Source of the DNA: Opitutia bacterium UBA5964
Lineage (GTDB): Bacteria; Verrucomicrobiota; Verrucomicrobiia; Opitutales; Coraliomargaritaceae
Assembly (NCBI GenBank): GCA_002430605.1
Contig: DJBY01000050.1
Coordinates: 20,177 to 43,765, forward strand
Length of the DNA stretch: 23,589 nucleotides
Direction: 5' to 3'
Shown here: in pieces, positions 8,729-16,728 of the stretch
Layout: the number at the start of each line of letters is the position of its first letter
Position numbering within the stretch: position 1 is the first letter of the stretch
Translations under genes and position numbers: made by a program
The notes under the pieces: generated by a model
Databases searched by the model: none
Seen by the model: only the letters and a program-made list of their open reading frames with translations
Told to the model about the DNA's origin: nothing

Positions 8729-9012
8729 GGGCGACTGCGTCGTCTCGATCAAGGCCGTGACTTTGGCAATCAGTTCGCTGGAATTAGTGCTGAGGCCATC
8801 CAGTGCAAAGACGATTGCGCCGTTACAGTGGCGTCGCCGTTGACGGATGGATCTGGAAATTTGCGGTTTAGTAGGTGCTCATATTGAACGCCTAGGCGTC
8901 TTTATATTTCGATAATACTGCTGGCTGTGCCGATGCGGAAAGTCCCACGCGCTGCGCCGCAGTGCTCAATTGTGGATTGACTCTTTAGCTCTGAATTCAG
9001 AACTCTGTTGCC
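8729..9012. other. Intergenic region before thrC with two perfect 12-bp palindromes
   Basis: I see no supported gene in these 284 bases. ACGCCTAGGCGT at 8888-8899 and TCTGAATTCAGA at 8990-9001 are both perfect palindromes. The second ends 11 bases before the thrC ATG and covers the position where a ribosome-binding site would be. Either could be an operator for thrC; neither carries a T-run, so terminators are unlikely. Confidence 0.3.
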
Positions 9013-10362
9013 ATGAAATACATCAGCACACGTGGCCAAGTGCCTCCTGTTTCTTTTTCAACGGCGATTGCCCAAGGGCTGGCTCCGGACGGTGGATTGT
9101 ATCTGCCCGCGACACTACCTGACTTGGCGCCTTTTCTAAAAGACTGGGAGTCGTTCAGCTATGCTCAACTCTGCGAAGCCTTTATGGCGGTGTTTGCCAC
9201 TGATATCGACCGTGCCGAGTTGAAGAGTATCGTCGAGCGTTCATATACAAAGTTCGATCATGCGGACATCGCACCGATTCAAAAACTGAGCGACGATCTG
9301 TTCGTCCTAGAGTTGTTTCATGGGCCGACTTTGGCGTTTAAAGACTTTGCCCTGCAATTTCTAGGCAATCTTTACGAAGCACAGATCGCTCGCACTGGAA
9401 ATCCGATCTCTGTGCTCGGTGCAACTTCTGGCGATACCGGTGCGGCGGCGATTCACGGACTACTTGGTAAGACTGGAGTGAAGACTTTTATCCTGTATCC
9501 CGATGGTCGTGTGTCGCCACTACAGGAACGTCAGATGACTTGCACTGGGGCGGACAACGTTTTCCCTCTGGCGATCAAGGGCAGCTTTGATGACGCTCAG
9601 GCGGCGATGAAGACTGTATTCGAGGATCATGCGTTCGCGGCTGAAGTCGGTCTCTCTGCGGTCAATTCGATCAACCTCGCCCGGATCTTGGCGCAGTGCG
9701 TGTACTATCTATCTGCTTTCTTTCGCTTGCCGGCGGAGATCCGAGAGGACGTCACTTTCGTGGTGCCAACGGGTAACTTTGGCAATGTCCTGGCCGGTTG
9801 GTTGGTGCAGCGCATGGGTGTGCCGATCAAGGGTTTCCGCGTGGCGACCAATCAAAACGATATTCTACACCGACTCTTTCAAACCGGCATTTACCAGCTT
9901 GATGAGGTCGCACCGAGCTTGGCCCCGTCGATGGACATTCAGGTCGCTTCCAATTTTGAGCGCTTCCTATACTACGCGGAAGGTTGCGATTCGGCTAAGG
10001 TGCGCGAAGTAATCAGCACTTTTAAGCAAACGGGTAAGTACGTGTTTGAAGACTTTAAGTCGGACGGCATCAGCAGTTCGCGCACAAATGACGCGGAGAT
10101 CGGCGCGATCATCAAGCGTGTCTATGAGCAATACGGCTATATAGCTGACCCGCACACGGCGTGTGGATTTACCGGCGATTTCGATGGCCCACAGCTCGTC
10201 CTATCGACTGCGCATCCAGCTAAATTCCCAGATACGATTGTCGACGCTATCGGACAGGAGTCAACGCACCCATCATTGGAGACGTTGAAAGCGCGCGAGA
10301 TTGTGAAGCACGCAGTCGAGCCGACTCCGGCAGCAATCAAGGCTTTTATGCGGGCCCATTAA
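9013..10362 (+). CDS. thrC: Threonine synthase
   Basis: Threonine synthase converts O-phospho-L-homoserine to L-threonine and phosphate with pyridoxal phosphate, the last step of threonine synthesis in the cytoplasm. The N-terminal signature MKYISTRGQ and QGLAPDGGLYLP are typical of the ThrC group used by proteobacteria and yeast. The PLP lysine is Lys110 in TLAFKDFALQFLG, and the phosphate-binding segment reads GATSGDTGAAAI. Further conserved blocks are FVVPTGNFGNVLAGW, SNFERFLYY and DPHTACGF. The 449-residue length fits (about 430-500). No homoserine dehydrogenase or kinase gene is beside it, so the pathway is dispersed here. The start follows TTGCC directly, with no clear Shine-Dalgarno sequence. 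Confidence 0.97.
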   Translation: MKYISTRGQVPPVSFSTAIAQGLAPDGGLYLPATLPDLAPFLKDWESFSYAQLCEAFMAVFATDIDRAELKSIVERSYTKFDHADIAPIQKLSDDLFVLELFHGPTLAFKDFALQFLGNLYEAQIARTGNPISVLGATSGDTGAAAIHGLLGKTGVKTFILYPDGRVSPLQERQMTCTGADNVFPLAIKGSFDDAQAAMKTVFEDHAFAAEVGLSAVNSINLARILAQCVYYLSAFFRLPAEIREDVTFVVPTGNFGNVLAGWLVQRMGVPIKGFRVATNQNDILHRLFQTGIYQLDEVAPSLAPSMDIQVASNFERFLYYAEGCDSAKVREVISTFKQTGKYVFEDFKSDGISSSRTNDAEIGAIIKRVYEQYGYIADPHTACGFTGDFDGPQLVLSTAHPAKFPDTIVDAIGQESTHPSLETLKAREIVKHAVEPTPAAIKAFMRAH

Positions 10363-10445
10363 CCGCGTGCGTGTATTAAAGTAGAAGTCGAGTCTAAGCA
10401 ATTACAAGCGCGGGTAATGCGTTTAAAATCAAGTCAATTGAAAGG

Positions 10446-10495
10446 CAGCTCAGACGTGCTGTCTGACTGGTGGGTATACCTATTTGTCAGAGCTG
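10446..10495. terminator. Inverted repeats between convergent thrC and kinase gene; possible bidirectional terminator
   Basis: CAGCTCAGAC at 10446-10455 can pair with GTCAGAGCTG at 10486-10495 (nine of ten positions). The inner TCAGAC/GTCTGA at 10450-10466 forms a competing hairpin with a five-base loop. The element lies between the thrC stop and the stop of the convergent kinase gene, where a shared terminator would be expected. T-runs are short on both sides (TTTC), so it is not a strong intrinsic terminator. Confidence 0.3.
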
Positions 10496-10508
10496 TTTCG
10501 GTGGCATT

Positions 10509-11636
10509 CTACGATTCTAGAGGTATTTCTAGGTAGAATACATTGCCCTCACCGCCCACTCGCTCCCGTACGCCGATGTCGCCATGGCACAGATCAACTA
10601 AGCGCTTTACGATCGCTAGGCCGATTCCATGAGAGGAGCTTTTACCAATCGGGGTTTCGGTGCCTTTTACGAATTTCTTGAAGAGTGTCTCTCTGTTTTC
10701 AGGGCTAATTAGACAGGCACTGTCGTGGACTTCGAAACGGAAGCCGTTTGGCTGCGATTGGGCTGGCATCAGATGAATGATGACCTCCGAGTTGATTCGC
10801 GAGTATTTGACGGCATTACTGATGATGTTATCAAACATGCCAGTTAGAATGCGTCGGCTGATATGCACCATTGGCTTAAATGTTGGCTCATATGTGAGGC
10901 GGATTTCCTTCTCGTTCGATTGAACGGCATTTAGCTTCACCAAGTGAGTGAGAATCTCTGCGACATTGATCTGAGCCTCGGTGAGTTCCGGGATCTCACC
11001 TTGGGTGCGTGTCTCTTCGTCGAGGATGTCGTTGACGAACTCAGTCATCCCGCGGGCGCACTGACTGGTCATCTCTAGCATCGAGTAGAGTTCGCGCGAG
11101 TCGTAGCTGCCTTCTTTGATGTCCTCCATCATCAGCGTCGCTAAGCCCTCGATCGCGCCTGTCGGGTTTTTAACGTCATGCGCGAGTGTCGTTAGCAGAT
11201 CTGTTTTTTGCTGGTAGAGTGCTTTAAGTTGTTGGCGCGCTTGATTGAGGCTGATGTGTGTCTGAACGCGGGCGAGTAACTCTTCCCGAATGACAGGCTT
11301 TTTGATGTAATCAACACCGCCTGCAGCAAAGGCGCTGACTAAATCGCTGATTTCGGTGGCGGCGGTTAAGAAGATGACTGGGATCGACTTGGTTGCTTCG
11401 TCAGACTTGAGTATTTTGCACACTGTTAGGCCATCTAGCCCTGGCATCATTATATCTAGTAGGATGAGTGCGGGTTGTTGCTCTCTGGCGACTTCGATGG
11501 CCTCGTCTCCTTGTATCGCAAGAATGCAGGGCATGCCCTCAAGGCGTAATATTTCAGCCACTAGTTGCAGGTTGTGAGGCTCGTCATCTACGATGAGAAC
11601 TTTGGCTTGTTCAATTACGTTGAGGGAGGTCTCCAT
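10509..11636 (-). CDS. Receiver-histidine kinase hybrid with degenerate G1 box
   Basis: This 375-residue cytoplasmic protein has the same receiver-first layout as the hybrid at 3848-5056. The receiver (about 12-130) has Asp17-Asp18, phospho-acceptor Asp61 in LLDIMMPGLDG, Thr91 and Lys113. The HisKA domain has His153 in LAHDVKNPTGAIEG. The N box is DNIISNAVKYS (about 269-279) and the G2 box is SHGIGLAIV (335-343). The G1 box, normally DxGxGI, instead reads DSACLI (305-310), so its glycines are gone. Kinase activity may be weakened or changed, and a phosphatase or scaffold role is possible. It has no transmembrane segment and no output domain. It is convergent with thrC and about 220 bases downstream of the Rrf2 gene on the same strand. 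Confidence 0.88.
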   Translation of the reverse strand: METSLNVIEQAKVLIVDDEPHNLQLVAEILRLEGMPCILAIQGDEAIEVAREQQPALILLDIMMPGLDGLTVCKILKSDEATKSIPVIFLTAATEISDLVSAFAAGGVDYIKKPVIREELLARVQTHISLNQARQQLKALYQQKTDLLTTLAHDVKNPTGAIEGLATLMMEDIKEGSYDSRELYSMLEMTSQCARGMTEFVNDILDEETRTQGEIPELTEAQINVAEILTHLVKLNAVQSNEKEIRLTYEPTFKPMVHISRRILTGMFDNIISNAVKYSRINSEVIIHLMPAQSQPNGFRFEVHDSACLISPENRETLFKKFVKGTETPIGKSSSHGIGLAIVKRLVDLCHGDIGVRERVGGEGNVFYLEIPLES

Positions 11637-11860
11637 TCGCTGTGCTTAATTGTTTAGGGTGCTAAACTAGTAACTTTTTCAATTGTTAAGGCAGTTGAAG
11701 GTTTAATACGAGGATTGATTAGCGTTAGGGGGAAGAATTTAATCCATTGGCAAAGATAATGAGAGTGGCGTTTCTCTTCGAGCGCTTAATTACCTAAGTT
11801 AATCGCCTCTTCTTGAGCCACCCACTCCTGTCTACTGCTTCCTCCTTCTAGAATGAGGAG

Positions 11861-12286
11861 TTATTTCGTTTTTTTCTGGTGAGCCTCAAACTCAGCCGAG
11901 TCTTTCAGCGATGTTTCGGCTAGATTTTTTCTGATCTCGCATCGCGTGTTCTTCCAGAAGTGGTGCAGCGGGCAGGCGCGCTCGTCGGAGCATTGTGTCA
12001 TGCCGAGTAGGCAGTTCTCAGTCCACTCTTCGCCGTCGATTGCACGGCTCACGTCTAGTAGGCTGATTTGTTCAGCTGGGCGTGCGAGTTGGACGCCGCC
12101 AGTGTAGCCACGCTTACTCTTGACCAACCCCGCTTCACTCAGGCGACTGATGATCTTTGCAAGGTAGAAATTTGAGACGTCGGATTGCGCGGCGAGGTCT
12201 TTGACCAGCATTGGTGGGCCATCGGGGGGGCCTAGACAGCTCAGCGCGCGGATTGCATAACCAGTGGTAGTCGAGAGTGATAACAT
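11861..12286 (-). CDS. Rrf2-family transcriptional regulator with Fe-S-type cysteine triad
   Basis: This 141-residue DNA-binding protein belongs to the IscR/NsrR/RirA family. The N-terminal winged helix starts with the family phrase TTTGYAIRAL, and VSNFYLAKIISRLSEAGLV is the recognition-helix region, followed by the wing KSKRGYTGGVQLARP. Three cysteines at 92, 99 and 105 (NC-LLGMTQ-C-SDERA-C-PLHHFW) occupy the place where IscR, NsrR and RirA bind an iron-sulfur cluster, with nearly the same spacing. It therefore probably senses iron, nitric oxide or redox state. It is divergent from the HtrA gene, and the shared intergenic region contains an inverted repeat that could be its operator. The specific signal cannot be read from sequence. 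Confidence 0.9.
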   Translation of the reverse strand: MLSLSTTTGYAIRALSCLGPPDGPPMLVKDLAAQSDVSNFYLAKIISRLSEAGLVKSKRGYTGGVQLARPAEQISLLDVSRAIDGEEWTENCLLGMTQCSDERACPLHHFWKNTRCEIRKNLAETSLKDSAEFEAHQKKTK

Positions 12287-12387
12287 GATAAAATCAGTAA
12301 ATCTGTTGGTTTAGGCAATGAGGCTGGTCGCGTCTACTTCTCGGGGGTGAAGGACAACAGACAGACAATGCCTTGAATTTTACGCAT

Positions 12388-12410
12388 TTTACTATTTCTT
12401 TTCTAGTAAA
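12388..12410. promoter_or_regulatory. Inverted repeat in the Rrf2-HtrA divergent region; candidate operator
   Basis: TTTACTA at 12388-12394 and TAGTAAA at 12404-12410 are perfect 7-bp arms separated by nine bases. Allowing one extra T in the left arm extends the symmetry to CATTT(T)ACTA/TAGTAAATG. The size (23 bp) and AT-rich dyad suit a dimeric Rrf2 protein, and the site lies about 100 bases from both divergent start codons. Binding is inferred, not shown. Confidence 0.4.
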
Positions 12411-12525
12411 TGCACGTCTAAAGATGCCCCTGTCTCTTATGCAGCGGCGCGTTCTTTTTCAAAGCGTTGAACTTGCGGAGCCGAGCTGTTTGACTTCTGT
12501 TGAACACATCAGCCCAACTCTTTTT

Positions 12526-13980
12526 ATGAAATCTACCTCCTTTTTATTGTTTAGTGGTATCCTAGTCGCCTCACTGATTGCGGCGGAGAAAAATCCGAAG
12601 CTTCGAATCATTGAAGACTCCAGGCCAGTAAGCGCGATCGGGGAGGTGCCAGTCGTCTCGTATGCCGATGTGCTGGAGAAGGCGACGCCATCGGTGGTGG
12701 CGGTGTATTCGTCGCAAATTGTTCAGTCGCCGTATTACCAGCGTGCGCCGCAGGGCATTCAGGATTTATTTCGTCAGTGGGGACGCCCATTGCCAGACGC
12801 CGATCCCAATCAAAAAGAGCGTCTCGAGCGGGTCGGGGTGGGCTCCGGGGTGATTATTTCAGAGGATGGCTACATCGTGACAAATCACCATGTGGTGCAA
12901 GTGCAACATGGCAAAGCGGCAGATGAGATTCGTGTGCGTCTTAGCGATGGTATCGAGTATGTGGCGACATTGATCGGCTCGGATGAGAAGACAGACGTCG
13001 CAATTTTGAAAATCGAGCCCGACGAGGCACTGCCGATTGTGACGATTGCCGATAGTGCCAAGCTGCGCGTCGGCGATATTGTATTTGCGATTGGCAATCC
13101 GTTGGATGTCGGACTGACCGCTACGCGGGGGATCATTTCTGCGCTCGGGCGTGATTCGTCCGGTATTCTCGGACCTGGTGCGTATGAGAATTTCATCCAG
13201 ACCGATGCGTCAGTGAATTTGGGAAATTCTGGCGGCGCGTTGATCGATGCTGCGGGCCGGTTGGTTGGGATTAATACTGCGATTGTCTCCGGTTCGGGTG
13301 GGAGTATCGGCATCGGCTTTGCGATTCCGTCCAACATGGTGCTGAATGTGGTGACGAATCTGATCGAGTCCGGCGAAGTGCCACGGGGCTTGCTCGGATT
13401 GATACCCGTGAACTTGACGCCAGACTTGGCAGACGCCTTTGACTTGCCATCCACGCGTGGTGCTTTGGTGAACCAAGTGCAAGTTGGCTCGCCGGCAGAT
13501 GAAGGGGGGATACGTCACGGAGATATTATTTTGAAAGTCGATGCTGTAGTGATCGAATCGGCACCACAACTTCGACTGGTAGTTTCGCAAATGCGTCCAG
13601 GGCGTGAAGTGGAGGTTACACTGGTTCGTCTAAATGAGACGCTGACGTTACCGGTGGTGCTAGGCAGCTTGAGTGGCTTAGTTGCGAGTACTGATCTGGA
13701 GCAGGACATTCTCGATGGCGTGCTACTAGAGGCGATTGATAAGCGCATACGCAAAGGGCTCTCTCTGCCAGATGAAATCGATGGCGTGCTGATCAGTGAC
13801 GTGCTGCCCGAATCTCGGTATGCGGATATCATGGCTCGCGGAATGGTCATTCTTGAAGTGAATGGCACAGCAGTGACTACGCCCGAGGCATTTGAGGCAC
13901 AACTTCAAGTAGGCAAGAATCGGTTGTATATTTGGCATAACGAAATAAATCACTTTATCGTGCTCAAAATTAAGGAATGA
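12526..13980 (+). CDS. HtrA/Deg-type periplasmic serine protease with two PDZ-like domains
   Basis: This is a periplasmic quality-control protease of the Do family. From the ATG at 12526 the 484-residue protein begins with a signal peptide (MKSTSFLLFSGILVASLIAA). The frame stays open back to a TTG at 12373, but that extension would bury the signal sequence, so 12526 is chosen. The catalytic triad is His122 (VTNHHVV), Asp157 (KTDVAI) and Ser235 (NLGNSGGALID). PDZ1 spans about 286-380, with GSPADEGGIRHGDII. A second, less regular PDZ region (about 383-484) includes RGMVILEVNGTAV. It is divergent from the Rrf2 regulator and its stop overlaps the start of the LapA-like gene, so the two products are probably made together. 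I give no symbol, since degP, degQ and mucD cannot be separated here. Confidence 0.93.
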   Translation: MKSTSFLLFSGILVASLIAAEKNPKLRIIEDSRPVSAIGEVPVVSYADVLEKATPSVVAVYSSQIVQSPYYQRAPQGIQDLFRQWGRPLPDADPNQKERLERVGVGSGVIISEDGYIVTNHHVVQVQHGKAADEIRVRLSDGIEYVATLIGSDEKTDVAILKIEPDEALPIVTIADSAKLRVGDIVFAIGNPLDVGLTATRGIISALGRDSSGILGPGAYENFIQTDASVNLGNSGGALIDAAGRLVGINTAIVSGSGGSIGIGFAIPSNMVLNVVTNLIESGEVPRGLLGLIPVNLTPDLADAFDLPSTRGALVNQVQVGSPADEGGIRHGDIILKVDAVVIESAPQLRLVVSQMRPGREVEVTLVRLNETLTLPVVLGSLSGLVASTDLEQDILDGVLLEAIDKRIRKGLSLPDEIDGVLISDVLPESRYADIMARGMVILEVNGTAVTTPEAFEAQLQVGKNRLYIWHNEINHFIVLKIKE

Positions 13981-14177
13981 AACTGACAAAACAGAACACC
14001 CGCATTATTCTCGGCTCGGTCTTGTTGACCTTAGTGTTGGTGCTGATCTTCCAGAACAGCAAGGAGGTGACACTCAGCTTTGTCGCGGTGCAAATACAGC
14101 TGCCCCTGTTTTTGATCATCGCGATTTCGGCCGTGGCTGGTTTCGGAATTGGCCGCTTGCTGCGAATGCGGCGGTAG
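13977..14177 (+). CDS. Small two-helix membrane protein, LapA-like (DUF1049)
   Basis: This is a 66-residue inner-membrane protein. Two hydrophobic helices (about 10-25 and 42-62) flank a short segment with FQNSKEVTLSFV, which matches the LapA/DUF1049 pattern (a first helix ending near 'F.QN...V.l.f' and a second helix followed by basic residues). The protein ends in GRLLRMRR. LapA in enterobacteria works with LapB in controlling lipopolysaccharide assembly, but most members are uncharacterised. Its ATG overlaps the protease stop in ATGA, so translation is coupled. That suggests a link to envelope stress or proteolysis. A decayed copy of this gene lies about 2.9 kb downstream at 16857-17065. 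Confidence 0.82.
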   Translation: MKLTKQNTRIILGSVLLTLVLVLIFQNSKEVTLSFVAVQIQLPLFLIIAISAVAGFGIGRLLRMRR

Positions 14178-14333
14178 GGGGTAAAGCGTAGAAGCCGCTA
14201 CTGAGTTCGTTCGTTTGTGTGATTGTAGGCCTTCGAATCGATTTCGTTTTGCAACTATAATGATCATGGCTTAGACCTCGCTCTGCTCGACTTTATAATC
14301 CGGTCGATGCCTTCGGGGCAGGAATTGAGGTGG

Positions 14334-14747
14334 CTATACGCATTTGGCTAAGACGCTATCAATGGAGCTGGAAAGGCGTTCGGTGCTTACTGGTTTAGCT
14401 AGGAAGTGTTCGCCGCCACTTTCATAAAAGCCACTGCCGGATTCTTTGCGTGAGACCATGGCGGAGACAAAAATAATGGGTGTGTCTTGAGTGTTTGCAT
14501 GTTGACGAAGTTGCACGGCAACATCGCCTCCATCAGCTTCAGGCATGACGATGTCTAGTAAGATGATCTCCGGTTTAAATTCGTTGGCGGCTTGTTGAGC
14601 CATGGGGCTCTCATTGACCACGCGCACGGCGTATTTACCTGATGCTTCTAGGTTAAGTTTAACCATGCGTGTAAAAGAGGCCTCGTCATCGACTAAGAGG
14701 ACACGGCGTGGTTGAAGTCCAGGGGTATTTTTAGTCTTAGCTTTCAT
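14334..14747 (-). CDS. Single-domain response regulator (CheY-like)
   Basis: This is a stand-alone receiver of 137 residues. Acidic pair Asp20-Asp21 (LLVDDE), phospho-acceptor Asp65 (ILLDIVMPE), Ser95 as the switch Ser/Thr, and Lys118 (LAKPV) are all present, so it should be phosphorylatable. There is a 10-15 residue extra N-terminal tail and no DNA-binding or enzymatic output domain, so it presumably acts by binding a partner or as a phosphorelay intermediate. Its start overlaps the end of the PAS kinase gene by 11 bases, so the two are co-translated and the kinase is its obvious phosphodonor. The insert MVSRKESGSGFYESGG in the alpha4 region is somewhat longer than usual. Confidence 0.9.
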   Translation of the reverse strand: MKAKTKNTPGLQPRRVLLVDDEASFTRMVKLNLEASGKYAVRVVNESPMAQQAANEFKPEIILLDIVMPEADGGDVAVQLRQHANTQDTPIIFVSAMVSRKESGSGFYESGGEHFLAKPVSTERLSSSIDSVLAKCV

Positions 14748-16626
14748 TTTTTGAGGTAGTGGGAAATATCAATCGGGCACATACGCCCAGTGTTGTTTGT
14801 CTATTTTCTAGTGTAATCAATCCGCGGTGCATATCAACTATACTTCGCGTTACGGAGAGGCCGAGGCCAGTGCCATTGCCGGTCGAATTGGAGGAATAGA
14901 AAGGATCAAATACTTTTTCGAGTGCTGCTGCTGAGAGTCCACCGCCCGTGTCTTTGACCTCAATGACTACAATTTGCTCCCCGATTCGAAAGCATTCAGT
15001 CATTTGGCTGGATACGTTAGAGCCTGTTTTTTGCATAGTTCGGTTGTGGCTACTTACGCTTAGTTTTCCGCCTTCTGGCATGACCGAGATTGCGTTTAGA
15101 AACAAATTTATGAAGACCTGCTCCATTTTTTTGGTATCTATCAATACGGTCGGTAGGTTTGGGCTTAGTTCCAACTGTAATTCGATATGGGCCTCGTTGA
15201 GATTGTGGCGCATGAATGTGAGCACGTGTTCAATGATCTCGTTGATGCTCTCCGGCACCATATTAATTTCGTGAGGTGATGAATAGTCGAGCAGTTCGAA
15301 TATCACATGGTTGGCTTTATCAGCGGCAATCTGCATATCATTGAGCACCTCCATTATTTCCTTAGATTCGGTTAGTTGCTTTTTTAAGAAATCTATTCCA
15401 AGTGTGACGACTGCCAGTGGGTTTTTGACTTCATGCGCGATGCCCGCAGCCAATCGACCGACGGTTTTTAGCTTTTCGGCTTCGATCAGTTGAAGCTTAG
15501 TGGTTTCGAGCGTTTTAATCACTGACTTGAGTTTGAATTCAATCTCTTTTTGAGATGTGATGTCTTGCGAGATTCCGACTAAGCCGATGCAGTTTCCAGT
15601 TTTGTCGTAAAAGGGCACTTTACTCGTTAGCAGCCACAGGTCGGGCGTATTCTTACGCTGTCGATGATCGATCATATACTCGACCCCTTTGCCTGTTTCC
15701 ATGATCGCCATATCATTGGTATTAATTTTCTCGGCTTCTGTCTGTTCAAAAAAATCCAAGAGTGTTTTGCCGATTACTGCTTCGATTGAGGATGCGCCCA
15801 GAAAGCGGGCGTGACGTTGATTGACAATGAGGTAGCACCCTTTTCTATCTTTGACGAAAATGCCTGCCAATGCGTAGTCGATAATCGTCTTGAGTAGGCG
15901 TCCTTCACGTTCGAGTTGATCTTGCGCCTCGATCAGGTCGGTGACTAAGCGAGACATCCCCATGGTGCCTATGATTTGATTGTGCGTATCACGTAAAGGA
16001 ATCTTGGTGGTAGAAACATAGCGAATCTGGCCGTTGTGCATCGTTTCTTTTTCGATTTTACCAATAATCGGCTTGCCGGTCTCGATTATGCTTTGTTCGT
16101 CATCGTATGCGGGTTGTGCATGTTCTGGAGTGAAAAGATCAAAGTCGGTCTTGCCTATAATCTCCTTCGGATTTGAAAATCCGTAGATTTGATTCATCGT
16201 TTTACTTACTTTGAGGAAGCGGCTTTGCTTGTTTTTGAAGTAGATCGCATCGGGGATATTCTCTAGCAATTGCTTGAGTAAGTTCTGTTCTGACAGCAGT
16301 TGCGCGTCTTTGTGGTGGCGCTGGATGGCATGGGAAATGCGAGTCGAGAGTTCCCCTTCGGCCATCGAATCGGCTAGTAGGAAATCATCCACAAGAGGGA
16401 TGATTTCCTGCTGCTGTTGTAGTTGTGCATGGCTTCGATAGAGGCAAAGCAGCGCGACTGATCTGTTGATTGCGCCGATTGATTTGATTATTTGGAGCAC
16501 AAGGCTCGTTTCAATACGCATGTCGAGCAGGACCGCATGCCAGGAATGCTTAATGTCGACATGTTCTAGGTCATCGAGGTTTTCGATGCGCAAGAGCTCA
16601 TATAGTTCATCCTCTACTTTGGACAA
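14737..16626 (-). CDS. PAS-domain sensor histidine kinase with degenerate N-terminal receiver-like domain
   Basis: This is a soluble sensor kinase of 629 residues from the TTG at 16626. Residues 1-105 look like a receiver missing its first strand: AVLLDMRI has Asp35 near the acceptor position, but LLCLY and FLLADS lack the usual Thr/Ser and Lys. Two PAS domains follow (about 113-235, with NIPDAIYFKNK and GKTDFDLF; and about 243-360, with GIFVKD and GKTLLDFF). The HisKA domain has His398 in AGIAHEVKNPLAVV. The ATPase domain has an N box (INLFLNAISVMP, 506-517), G1 box DTGGGL (559-564) and G2 box GTGLGLSV. This resembles NtrB-type kinases. The frame continues upstream of the TTG and supplies the missing receiver strand (see 16627-16684), so the true start is uncertain. 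The gene overlaps its response regulator. Confidence 0.88.
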   Translation of the reverse strand: MSKVEDELYELLRIENLDDLEHVDIKHSWHAVLLDMRIETSLVLQIIKSIGAINRSVALLCLYRSHAQLQQQQEIIPLVDDFLLADSMAEGELSTRISHAIQRHHKDAQLLSEQNLLKQLLENIPDAIYFKNKQSRFLKVSKTMNQIYGFSNPKEIIGKTDFDLFTPEHAQPAYDDEQSIIETGKPIIGKIEKETMHNGQIRYVSTTKIPLRDTHNQIIGTMGMSRLVTDLIEAQDQLEREGRLLKTIIDYALAGIFVKDRKGCYLIVNQRHARFLGASSIEAVIGKTLLDFFEQTEAEKINTNDMAIMETGKGVEYMIDHRQRKNTPDLWLLTSKVPFYDKTGNCIGLVGISQDITSQKEIEFKLKSVIKTLETTKLQLIEAEKLKTVGRLAAGIAHEVKNPLAVVTLGIDFLKKQLTESKEIMEVLNDMQIAADKANHVIFELLDYSSPHEINMVPESINEIIEHVLTFMRHNLNEAHIELQLELSPNLPTVLIDTKKMEQVFINLFLNAISVMPEGGKLSVSSHNRTMQKTGSNVSSQMTECFRIGEQIVVIEVKDTGGGLSAAALEKVFDPFYSSNSTGNGTGLGLSVTRSIVDMHRGLITLENRQTTLGVCARLIFPTTSKNES

Positions 16627-16684
16627 ATGCTCTCGAATGACCGATTCTTGTTGAGGATCGGGGCTTAATAGCAGGAGCTTACAT
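16627..16684 (-). other. Upstream coding extension of the PAS kinase with a frameshift-like start
   Basis: Read in the kinase frame, bases 16680 down to 16627 encode KLLLLSPDPQQESVIREH, which looks like the missing first strand and helix of the receiver domain. No ATG, GTG or TTG opens this stretch in frame. Directly before the Lys codon is ATG-T-AAG: the ATG at 16684-16682 would start exactly MKLLLLSPD if the T at 16681 were absent, but as written it meets TAA at once. AGG lies a suitable distance upstream. This may be a real frameshift mutation, a sequencing error, or programmed slippage. Confidence 0.55.
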
Positions 16685-16728
16685 GTCGTGCCTGCTTGCG
16701 GGGCTGGGGCGTTCTTCTGTATGTTTAA

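Noticed and set aside
8729..8860. Open minus-strand frame encoding something like GAIVFALDGLSTNSSELIAK, running into the end of the M20 gene
   Set aside because: It has no convincing start, overlaps the M20 dipeptidase end on the opposite strand, and matches no family I can name. I treat it as a chance frame.
12373..12525. N-terminal extension of the HtrA gene from a TTG codon
   Set aside because: It would place 51 unlikely residues before a clean signal peptide and covers the candidate operator. The ATG at 12526 explains the protein better.
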